From Nocardia macrotermitis (lineage in GTDB: Bacteria; Actinomycetota; Actinomycetes; Mycobacteriales; Mycobacteriaceae): DNA of 64,000 nt. The stretch is taken from assembly GCF_009604405.1 (NCBI RefSeq), contig NZ_WEGK01000007.1:62001-126000 (forward strand), given 5' to 3'. Each line of letters opens with the position of its first letter. Position 1 is the stretch's first letter. Positions 1-9,400 of the stretch are shown here, in pieces. The notes beneath the pieces are model-generated. The model ran no database searches, was not told the origin of the DNA, and saw only the letters and a program-made list of their open reading frames with translations. The translations under genes and the position numbers were made by a program.

Positions 1-819
1 TACCGGCAGCTGCCGATGCCGCAGGTGTTCGGCCGCGGCACCGGCCCACTGGACTTCTCGCGCGGGGCCCGCGACGTCGAGCAGGCGTGGGACGAGTACT
101 GGGCGCACGACAACATCGATCCCACCACCGGCCGCCACCGCGGCGTGCTGCTGCTGGGCCACTCACAGGGCAGTTACGTGCTGCAAACCCTGATCCAGCA
201 GCGCATCGAGGGGAATCGGCAGATGCGCTCGCGTCTGATCAGCGCGATCCTGCTCGGCGCGGACACCATCGTGCCGATCGGTCAGGATCGCGGCGGGGCC
301 GATACCCGGTCCACCTTCCGTGATCTGCCGGTCTGCACCCGCACGGGCGCGTCGGCGCCGGTGCCGACGGGCTGCGTGGTCGCGCTGTCGACCTACCGCC
401 AGCCGCCCGGCAAACTGCTGCCGACCACCGCCCGGTTCGGCCGCACCGACCGCACCCACCAGGTCGCCTGCGTCAATCCCGCGGCCCTGCTCAGCGGCGC
501 ACCGGCCAGTGCGACGACGCCGATCACCGCCGAGTTGCCCACCATGTCGGTGACCCAGCACCGCACCGGACGCCCCTACGGCACCGGATTCGTTCGCTAT
601 CCCGACGCGCTGACCGCGCACTGCACCGGCGGCATGGATGCCAACGGCACCGCGCACTGGTTGCAGATCGGCGGTGACACCCGACTCGCCCGCACCACCA
701 CCGGGGCCGGGCTGGGCCTGCACATGGACGACTGGCAGTTCGCGCAGGACGATCTCGACGCGCTCGCGGTGGCCCAGAGCAAGGCGTGGCTGGCCACCCA
801 CACCGGTCCGCACGTGTAG
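1..819 (+). CDS. DUF3089-family alpha/beta-hydrolase-like protein, 5'-truncated by the window edge
   Basis: The frame is open from the first base, so the N-terminus lies outside the window; the internal ATG at 16 is probably not the true start. The visible C-terminal 270 or so residues include a nucleophile-elbow motif, GHSQGS, near residue 55, followed by a catalytic-domain remainder typical of DUF3089 proteins, which are common lipase-like hydrolases of mycolic-acid actinobacteria. A distal His in HMDD near the end could complete the active site. Family members are usually secreted or membrane-attached; a signal peptide cannot be checked here. Substrate unknown. The family assignment rests on overall pattern and is fairly secure; the reaction is inferred. 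Confidence 0.75.
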   Translation, partial: YRQLPMPQVFGRGTGPLDFSRGARDVEQAWDEYWAHDNIDPTTGRHRGVLLLGHSQGSYVLQTLIQQRIEGNRQMRSRLISAILLGADTIVPIGQDRGGADTRSTFRDLPVCTRTGASAPVPTGCVVALSTYRQPPGKLLPTTARFGRTDRTHQVACVNPAALLSGAPASATTPITAELPTMSVTQHRTGRPYGTGFVRYPDALTAHCTGGMDANGTAHWLQIGGDTRLARTTTGAGLGLHMDDWQFAQDDLDALAVAQSKAWLATHTGPHV

Positions 820-856
820 TTCGATCCTGTTGCGGCACAGATGATTCCGTGCCGAC

Positions 857-1489
857 TCACGCGGCAAGCGGCTCCCAGACGAACCCGTCCGGATCGGCGA
901 TGGCACCGAGTCCGCCGGCGAAGACCACCCGATGCGATCCGGACCCCTCCGGGGACACCCCCGCGTCCTTGGCCGCCGCGCGCCGCCCGTAGAGGGCCAG
1001 TTTGACCGCCGCGAACCCCGCGTCGAACTCGACGTACTTGCTGCCGAACGACTTCGCCACCGTAAGCCCGTGCTCGACATAGAACTGCTTGGTCGCCTTC
1101 ACGTCCTCGACGCCGAGCAACACGACGAAATCGTCCACCGTGCGGGTCGCGACGCCGGAATCCTTCTTCGTGGAGGTGGCGATCTTCCAGAGCGTCCCGT
1201 CCGGAGCCTGCACGACCCCGCCGTAACCCCAGAAACTCTTCTTCGCCGGTTTCACCGTGGTCGCACCGGCCTCGACCGCAGACGCGATGAATCCGTCCAC
1301 GGTGCTCGGACCGGAGACCACCAGCGACAGGGTGAAACCACGGAACCCGCTGCTCGGCGCGTCATCGGCGCGCACCCGCAGCCGGTCGCCCAGCCCGAAC
1401 GCGGCCTCGTGGAACGCGGCGGCGGCGCTCGGGTCGGGCGTGGTGAGAACGACGGATGCGATACCGGATGTCTTCGTGGTGATGTTCAT
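857..1489 (-). CDS. VOC (glyoxalase/bleomycin-resistance) superfamily protein with two VOC modules
   Basis: A 210-residue protein starting MNITTK, with two beta-alpha-beta-beta-beta modules. The first (about residues 8-100) reads ASVVLTTPD...FGLGDRL...GFTLSLVVSGP. The second (about 115-208) reads DDFVVLLGVEDVKATKQFYVEHGL and ends with IADPDGFVWEPL, the usual VOC C-terminal strand. I chose the ATG at 1489 because the upstream part of the open frame is antisense to corA and reads as low-quality protein. It is divergent from corA with about 117 bp between the starts. VOC proteins bind metals or small ligands; the actual substrate cannot be read from the sequence. Confidence 0.85.
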   Translation of the reverse strand: MNITTKTSGIASVVLTTPDPSAAAAFHEAAFGLGDRLRVRADDAPSSGFRGFTLSLVVSGPSTVDGFIASAVEAGATTVKPAKKSFWGYGGVVQAPDGTLWKIATSTKKDSGVATRTVDDFVVLLGVEDVKATKQFYVEHGLTVAKSFGSKYVEFDAGFAAVKLALYGRRAAAKDAGVSPEGSGSHRVVFAGGLGAIADPDGFVWEPLAA

Positions 1490-1606
1490 ACCGACGACGC
1501 TAGGCGCGGACCGGTGACCAGCGCTTCTCGATTCCTGACCGGTCCGCGCACCCGCCCACCCGCGCCGACCGGCTGACTCCCAGCAAACCGGGTTAGCATC
1601 CAGCCT

Positions 1607-2683
1607 GTGCCGAGCTTGCCGCAGTTCCCGTTCCGTGGTTTCCGACGGACCCTCCCCGCCGCACGCCCCCGGATCCCGGTGCCGACCGCGCGGGCCATCG
1701 TCGATTGCGCGGTCTACCGCGACGGACGACGGCTGCCGGGCCGGTTCACCCATTCCGAGGCGCTGGCGGAGGTGCGGGAGAAGGGCTCGGGATTCGTCTG
1801 GATCGGCATGCACGCACCCGATGCCGAGCAGATGGCCGACGTGGCGCAGATCTTCGGTCTGCACGAACTGGCCGCCGAGGACGCGGTGCAGGCGCACAAC
1901 CGGCCCAAACTCGAACGCTACGACGATGTGCTGATCCTGATCCTGCGCACGGTGAAATACGTTGAGCACGAGCGCAATACGGTCAGCGAGATCGTGGAGA
2001 CCGGCGAGATCATGGTCTTCCTCGGACCCGATTTCGTGATCACCGTCCGGCACGGCGAACACACCGGACTGACCGGGGTGCGGCACGGCCTCGAGAGCAT
2101 GCCCGAACGACTCGCGCTGGGCCCCAGCACGGTGCTGCACGCGGTCGCCGATCACGTCGTGGATTCGTACGTGATGGTGACCGAGGAGATCGAGGACGAT
2201 GTCGAGGAGATGGAGGAGGAGGTGTTCAGCCCGCGCAGCCGCGTCACCATCGAGGCCAGCTATCAGCTCAAGCGTGAGGTGGTGGAGCTGCGTCGCGCGG
2301 TCGCCCCGCTGGCGCTGCCGCTGCAACTGCTCAGCCACGAGACGAATCTGCCTCTGCCCAAGGAGATTCGGCGTTATTTCCGGGACGTGGCCGACCATCA
2401 CACCGCCGCGGTGGACCACATCCGCGACTTCGACGAATCACTCAGCGCGTTGATCAACGCGGCGTTGGCGAAGGTGAGCGTGCAGCAGAACACCGATATG
2501 CGCAAGATCTCGGCCTGGGCGGCGATCGCGGCCGTGCCTACCATGATCGCCGGAATCTACGGTATGAATTTCGAGCACATGCCCGAATTGCATTGGGTCT
2601 GGGGCTATCCCGCGGTTGTCGGGATCATTCTGATGATCTGCACCGGGCTGTTCGTCAACTTCCGGCGTAACAACTGGCTGTGA
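1607..2683 (+). CDS. corA: CorA-family magnesium/cobalt transport protein
   Basis: A 358-residue protein with the CorA signature GMN (IYGMNF, near residue 320) between two C-terminal membrane helices. It ends in a short positively charged cytoplasmic tail, NFRRNNWL. The long N-terminal region is acidic and helical (EEIEDDVEEMEEEVF), as in the CorA cytoplasmic funnel that senses Mg2+. The start is a GTG (MPSLPQFPF) with a TAGCAT-like -10 element about 10 bases upstream, which suggests a leaderless or nearly leaderless transcript. Function: homopentameric Mg2+ (and Co2+) channel in the plasma membrane. It is monocistronic and divergent from the VOC gene. Confidence 0.92.
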   Translation: MPSLPQFPFRGFRRTLPAARPRIPVPTARAIVDCAVYRDGRRLPGRFTHSEALAEVREKGSGFVWIGMHAPDAEQMADVAQIFGLHELAAEDAVQAHNRPKLERYDDVLILILRTVKYVEHERNTVSEIVETGEIMVFLGPDFVITVRHGEHTGLTGVRHGLESMPERLALGPSTVLHAVADHVVDSYVMVTEEIEDDVEEMEEEVFSPRSRVTIEASYQLKREVVELRRAVAPLALPLQLLSHETNLPLPKEIRRYFRDVADHHTAAVDHIRDFDESLSALINAALAKVSVQQNTDMRKISAWAAIAAVPTMIAGIYGMNFEHMPELHWVWGYPAVVGIILMICTGLFVNFRRNNWL

Positions 2684-2830
2684 GCACCGGCCGGCCGTGA
2701 GCACCCTGGGGTGAGGTGGCCCCCACCCTCGGAGCACGGGAGTCAGCACGAGGGTTGCTGTCGGGCAGGCCCCTGAGCGGGGAGATTGGAGTCACGAACT
2801 CCGATTCGACCTGACCGAGGGGAACCGACC
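2684..2830 (+). promoter_or_regulatory. Leader region between corA and the NRPS operon, with several short hairpins
   Basis: This 147-base gap contains three compact inverted repeats: GGTGG/CCACC at 2715-2727 (possibly the corA terminator), CCCC-TGAGC-GGGG just after 2770, and GGAGT-CACGA-ACTCC near 2788-2802. A purine-rich GAGGGG ribosome site precedes the ATG at 2831. The last two hairpins would lie in the 5' leader of the NRPS operon and could be an attenuator or only part of the promoter. This is read from sequence symmetry only; no known riboswitch class is recognised. Confidence 0.3.
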
Positions 2831-3286
2831 ATGTACACCCAGACCGCACCGTTCGCCGACCACCTGCGCGTCGTCCCCGCGACCCGGGACGTGCCCGAGG
2901 TCGACCCGAACGCGATCGTGCTGTCCGGGAGCGACGGCGACCTCACCGTCGGCGAGTTGGACAGCTGGTCCAATCGCCTGGCCAGGCTGCTGCTGCAGGA
3001 CGGCGCGGTGCCCGGTGCGGCGATCGCGATCGCGATTGCCGCGCCGATCGAACGCCTGGTCGCCGAGCGTGCGGTGGCCAAGATCGGGGCGGTCGCGGTG
3101 CTCGCCGGCGGGCTGCCCGCCCGTGGGGCACGTCGGGGAATCACCACCCGGCACGCTCGTCCCGAGGCGGACGGCGCGATAGACTGGTTGGTCCTGGACG
3201 ACCGTACGACGTTGCGTCGCTACCTGACCGGATCGGACGCACCGCTGTCCGCGGATGACCTCCCGGTGCTCGGTCGCACTGCCTGA
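2831..3286 (+). CDS. Free-standing N-terminal fragment of an NRPS adenylation domain
   Basis: A 151-residue protein (MYTQTAPF...) resembling the first part of an adenylation domain. LTVGELDSWSNRLARLLL matches YGELDAWSNRFARMLL in module 2 of the NRPS just downstream, then AVAKIGAVAVL, then IDWLVLDD..TLRRYLTGSDAP, again paralleling module 2 (IDWLLLDD..TIRRVMTVSDAP). It stops before the ATP-binding core TSGSTG, so it cannot be a catalytic adenylation domain. A good ribosome site (GAGGGG) and intact reading suggest a real, translated gene. It lies 133 bp before the NRPS in the same orientation. It could be a decayed duplication or a small structural or regulatory partner. Confidence 0.75.
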   Translation: MYTQTAPFADHLRVVPATRDVPEVDPNAIVLSGSDGDLTVGELDSWSNRLARLLLQDGAVPGAAIAIAIAAPIERLVAERAVAKIGAVAVLAGGLPARGARRGITTRHARPEADGAIDWLVLDDRTTLRRYLTGSDAPLSADDLPVLGRTA

Positions 3287-3419
3287 ATCGGCACCCTCAA
3301 CCGAATATCCCTTGCCGCGCAACGACTTCCGAATGTCTCGTCGCGCGACGTGAACGCGCCCGCGCCGGATCCGGTGTGCACTTCCCGTGACCGGCGCAGG
3401 CGCAGAATCCAGGATCGTC

Positions 3420-6400
3420 ATGCCGCAGTTTTCTCCCAATTCCATCGAAATAGCCACTCCCCCAGGGGCTTTCGAGCTATCCGCCGCCCAGCGCGGTATC
3501 TGGTTCGCCCAGCACATCGCCGGTGCCGTGCCGATCTCGATCGCGCAGTACGTCGAGTTGAACGGCGCGGTGGACATCGAACTGCTCGGTCGCGCCGCGC
3601 GGCAGGCCGGGCGTGAATTCGGCACCGGGTATCTGCGGCTGGTCGAGGTGGACGGGCGGCCCATGCAGTTGGTGGACACGACCCTCGACGACCAGTTGGA
3701 CACCGTCGACCTGCGCGGGGAGGCCGATCCCGAGGCCGCGGCACAGGCGTGGATGCGCGCGGAGTACCGCGCGCCGCTGGATCCGCTCACCGATCGTCTG
3801 GTCAACGTCACGATGCTGCGGCTGGCGCAGGATCGCTGGTGCTGGTACTCACGGATCCACCACATCGTGCTGGACGGGATGGGCGCGCTGACGCTGGTGC
3901 AGCGCACCGGCGAGCTGTACAACGCGGCGCTCGAGGGGCGAACGGCTCCGGTGTCGAAGGCCGAGGATCTGCACGCGGTGGTGGAAGCCGATCGGGCATA
4001 CCGGGATTCGGATCGATTCGCCGCCGATCGGGCGTACTGGCTCGAGCATCTGGAGGGTATGGCTGATCCGGTGAGTCTGGCCGGGCGGCTCGCGCCGGTC
4101 GACGGTCATCCCAGTCTGGTGAGTGGTGCGTTGCCGAAAGAGACCGGGGCGCTGCTGGATTCGGTGGCCGATGCGGTGTCCTCGGGTGTCGCGCCGACGG
4201 TGGTGGCGGCGTTCGGGGCGTATCTGGCCGCGATGACCGGCTCTTCGGAAGTTGTTCTGAGCCTGCCGGTTTCGGCTCGCACGACTGCTGTGCTGCGGCG
4301 TTCGGGCGGGATGATCGCGAATGTAGTGCCGCTGCGGCTGGCGGTGGCGCCGCGCACGACGGTCGGTGAGTTGATCGGTGCGGCGCAGCGGGAACTCACC
4401 GGGGCGTTGCGCAGGCAGCGGTATCGGCAGGAGGACATCTTCCGCGATCTGGGGCAGCGGATGGACGAGGCCGCGTCGTTCGGGCCGTCGGTCAATTTGA
4501 TGATGGTGGACACCAGGATTCAGCTCGGCGCGGTCACCGGGCGGATGCATGTGCTGACCTCGGGGCTGATCGATGATCTGTTCCTGAATCTGTATCCGGG
4601 GGTGGGCGGGGAGAGTACGCATATCGATTTCCAGGCCAACGCGAATCTCTACAGTGATGACGAGTTGGCCGGTCAGCACGGGCGTTTCCTGAGTTTTCTG
4701 CATCGGTTCCTCGCGGCCGGTCCCGATGCGCCGCTGTCGGCGGTGGGTACGGTGAGCGAGGACGAATTCGCCGAGTTGGTGCCTGTACGTGGTGAATCGG
4801 ATACTGCGATCCGGACGTTGCCCGAAATCCTTTCCGCCGGTGCGGCACTCGATGGCGACGCGGTTGCGGTGGTCGATGGGGATACCGAGCTGACCTACGC
4901 TCGGGTGGAGGAGTACACCAACCGACTGGCGCGGGTCCTGCTCGACGCCGGGGCCGGGCCCGAACACACTGTCGCGGTGTCGATTCCGCGATCGGCCGAG
5001 TCGGTGCTGGCGACGATCGCGGTGGCCAAGACCGGTGCGGCGTTCGTGCCGATCGATCCGGGGTATCCGGCGGATCGGATCGGGCATATGGTCGGTGACA
5101 GTGGGGTCGTCGCTGGGATCACGGTGCGGGGTGCGCGAGAGTCGTTGCCGGACAGTGTGAACTGGCTGGTGCTGGATGACCCGGCGACCGAGCGCGAGGC
5201 GGCCGTGCGGTCCGCGGCACCGATCACCGATGGCGATCGGACGGAGGCGGTGCGTCCGGATCAGACCGCGTATGTCATCTACACCTCCGGGTCGACCGGG
5301 TTGCCGAAGGGGGTGTTGGTCACCCATCGTGGGCTGGCGAATCTCATCGCGGGGTCCGGTGACCGATTCGGTGTCGACTCGGATTCCGTTGTCGCGCATG
5401 CGGTATCGCCGAGTTTCGATATTTCCGTCGAGGAGATTCTGGTGACGTTGGCGCGGGGGGCGACGTTGGCTGTGGTGCCTCCGGCAGCTTACGCGGGTGC
5501 GGAGATGACTCGGGTTCTGCTCGCGCACAGGGTCACTCATCTGGATGTCACTCCGGCGGTGGCCGGTTCGCTCGATCCCGCGGAGTTGCCGGGGTTGCGC
5601 ACGTTGGTCGTCGGCGGCGATGCCTGCCCGCCGGAGCTGGTGACTCGTTGGGCCGGGCGCACCGTGCTGAACGGCTATGGGCCGACCGAGACCACCATCA
5701 CCACGACGTTGAGCCGGGCGTTGGTGCCCGGTGACCCGATCACGATCGGCGGGCCGACGCGCGGGGTGTCGGCGGTGGTGTTGGATTCCTGGTTGCGGCC
5801 TGTGCCGGTGGGAACGACGGGTGAGCTGTACCTGTCGGGCGTCGGTCTGGCGCGCGGGTATCACCGGCGCACCGGGCTCACCGCCGAGCGGTTCGTCGCG
5901 AATCCCTACGGGCGTGGTGAGCGGATGTATCGCACCGGGGATCTGGTGCGCTGGTGTGTGCATGACGGGCGGCATGAGCTGGAATACCAGGGACGCAGCG
6001 ACTTCCAGGTCAAGATCCGCGGGTTCCGCATCGAACTGGGTGAGATCGACGCCGCGTTCCTGGGGCTGCCGGAGGTGGAGTTCGCGCTGACGCTCGGTGC
6101 GGAGACCGGTTCCGGCGCGACCGCACTGGTGACGTACGTCCGGTTGCGTGCCGGGACACAGGTGCATCCCGAAGAGTTGAAAGCCGCTGTCGGGCAGTCG
6201 CTTCCGGCGCATATGGCGCCCGCGTCGGTGATGGTGATCGATCACGTCCCGCTGACGCCGCTGGGCAAGGTGGATCGAAAGGCGTTGCCCGCACCGGACT
6301 TCCAGGACGAGACCCGGTCCGGGCGCGCGCCCTCCACCGCGCGCGAGGAGTTGCTCGCCGGACTGTTCGCCGAGGTGCTCGGGCTGCCGTCGGTCGGCGT

Positions 6401-9400
6401 GGACGACAGTTTCTTCGCCCTCGGCGGCGACAGCATCATCTCCATCCAGCTGATCTCCCGGGCCAAGGCCGCCGGGCTCGGGTTCAGCGCCCGGGATGTG
6501 TTCGAGCGCAAGACCGTTGCCGCCCTCGCCGCCATCGCCTCGGACGTGACCGACGCGGGCGTCCGGGAACTGTCCGGCGGCGGAGTCGGGCCGATCGAGC
6601 CGACCCCGATCGTGCACGCGATGCTCGAACAGGGGCAGACGTGGCGGCGGTTCGGTCAGGCCGTGCTGATCGGGCTGCCCGGGGAGATCGACCGCACGCG
6701 GCTGGTCGCCGCCGCGCAGGCGCTGATCGATCGGCACGATGTGCTCCGCTCGAAGTTGCGGCGGGCCGACGGTGGCTGGGAATGGCTTGTGGGCGAGGAG
6801 GGTTCGGTCAGCGCCGAGCCACTGGTGCAGGTCGTGCAGGCGAAATCCGGTGACGAAGAAGCGATTTCGGCCGCGCTGGACGCGGCCGCGGATCTCCTCG
6901 ATCCCGCGGCAGGTGTCGTCGCACGATTCGTGCTGATCGAACGGGACGAGGCGACGCCGCTGTGCTGGCTGGTGCTGCACCATCTCGTCGTCGACGGAGT
7001 GTCGTGGCGCATCCTGCTTCCGGATCTGGCCATCGCCGCGCAGGGTGGCGAACTCGCGCCCGTCGGAACCTCGTTCCGGCGCTGGGCGCACGGGCAGGTG
7101 GCGCAGGTGGGTGCGCGGACCGCTGAAATGCCTATTTGGCAGGCTATTTCGGCTGTCGAGGATCCGCCGCTGACTGTCGTTCCCGGCGGGAATGATTCAA
7201 CGGCTACCCAGCACGTCGAGAGTCTGCCACAGGGGCATGGCGGTGATGGCAGCAACACCGCCGAGAGCGACGACAGCAGCAGCAGCAGCAGCGGCAGCGG
7301 CAGCGGCAGCGGCAGCGGCAGCGGCAGGCACGATCTCCGAGATGACGTTGCTATGCAACATGTTTCGAATCAGGAGCCGGACGTTCGCCGACTCGAGCCT
7401 GCGATCGATGTCGTGGCGACGATGGCGCAGCTGCACACAGTCCTCGAGCCCGATCTCGCGGACGCTGTCCTGAGCACTGTTCCGGACCGATTCCATTGCG
7501 GCGCAGACGATGTGCTGCTTGCCGCGCTCGCTCTTGCGGTGAGCCGTTGGCAGGATCGGGAGCGGACGGTGTTCACGTTGGAGGGGCACGGTCGCGAGGA
7601 GACGCTGCTGCCGGGCGCGGATATCGCGCGCACGGTGGGTTGGTTCACCAGCGTGTATCCGGCCGCGATCGATCTGTCCGGGATCGATCGGGGCGAGGCG
7701 TTCGCCGGTGGTGCGGCGGCCGGAACGCTGCTCAAGGCGGTGAAGGAGCAGTTGCGGGCGTTGCCGGACAAGGGGATCGGCTACGGCATGCTGCGGTATC
7801 TGAATCCCGGTACCGCCGCGATTCTGGCTGCGGACCCCGCGCCGCAGATCAGCTTCAACTATCTGGGCCGGGCGATGACCGGAACCGACGAAAGCCCCTG
7901 GTTGCCGCAGCGTTTCGCGGCGACGCAGGATCAGCGTGCCCCGTTGGCCGCGGCGATCGACGTCAACGCGGTGCGCACCGACGCCGGTCTCGAGGTGACC
8001 TGGGCGTACGCGTCGCGGCTGTTCGACGCCGCCGACCTCGACGAACTCGCCACGCTCTGGTACCAGGCACTCAGGGCACTGGCCGCGCACGCCAACACCT
8101 CGGACGCGGGCGGGCGCACGCCGTCGGACTTCGCCCTGGTTCCGGTGCGTCAGCAGCAGATCGACCGGTGGGAACGCGAATATCCCCAGCTCACCGACGT
8201 CTGGCCGCTGTCCCCGCTGCAATACGGCCTGCTGTTCCACGCGGTCTACGACACCGACACCGCCGACGGCTACACGGTGCAATCGCTGCTCACCCTCGCC
8301 GGAAACGTCGATGCGCACCGCCTGCACACCGCCGCGCAGGCCGTGGTCGACCGGCACGAGAATCTGCGCGTCGCCTTCGTGGAGACCGATGACGGCCCGC
8401 GTCAGATCGTCAGCGCACACGCCCAAATCCAGTGGCGCGAAATCGATCTCACCTCGATCACCGACCCCGAGGCACGGCGGCTGGAGCTGGACAACATCGT
8501 CGCGACCGACGCGAACACCCGCTTCGACCTCACCCGCGCACCGCTGCTGCGGTTCACCCTCATCCGCATCGACACCGACACCTACCGCCTCGTACTCACC
8601 AACCACCATCTGGTCCTGGACGGCTGGTCGACCCCGCTGCTGGTGCGCGAACTGCTCACGCTGTACGTCACCGACGGCGACACCTCCGCCCTGCTTCCGG
8701 CCCACTCCTACCGCGAATTCCTGGCCTGGCTGGACGCCTCGGACGACGCGCGCTCCCTCGCCGCCTGGACCGATTACCTGGCCGGTGTCGACACCCCGAC
8801 CCGCGCCACGCCGAGCCTGGCCGATATCGACTCCACCGACACCGGCATGGTCTCCACCGATCTGTCCCGCGACGTCGTCACCACGCTCGAGAAGACCGCG
8901 CGCGAGGCCGGAGCCACGGTCAACACGCTGATCCAGGCCGGTTGGGCGATGGTGCTGGCCATGCTGACCGGTCGCTCCGACGTGGTGTTCGGCGCAACCG
9001 TCTCGGGGCGTCCGCCGGAACTGCCGGGCGTCGAGGAGATGATCGGCCTGTTCATCAATACCGTCCCCGTGCGCGTGCGGCTCGACCCCGCCGAGCGGGT
9101 GGTCGATCTGCTGGCCCGGGTGCAGGCCGAGCAGGCGCGGCTGATGGACCACCAACACATCGGCCTGGCGGCCATTCACCAAGCGGTCGGAGTGGCCGAA
9201 TTGTTCGACACCCTCACCGTTTTCGAGTCCTACCCGATCGACCGCGAGGCCCTCACCGCGTCCCTGGACGTCGCGGGGATGCGGGTCCTGGACGTCGAGG
9301 GCACCGACGCCACACCGTATCCGCTGAATCTGATGGCCATCCCGATCCGCGAGGACGACGGCGACGCGCTGCGCATCACCTTGAAATTCCTTACCGGACA

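Noticed and set aside
2760..2820. Possible tRNA-like cloverleaf in the NRPS leader (two adjacent stem-loops)
   Set aside because: The arms do not combine into an acceptor stem, no T-loop consensus GTTCAAATC-type sequence in the right place, and no CCA context.
3387..3419. Alternative GTG start of the NRPS, 11 codons earlier
   Set aside because: Weaker ribosome site than the ATG at 3420 (AGGA at good spacing); cannot be fully excluded.
7180..7395. Intein or frameshift as explanation of the E-domain insert
   Set aside because: Too short, no intein splice-junction residues, and the frame continues into correct E-domain motifs on both sides.
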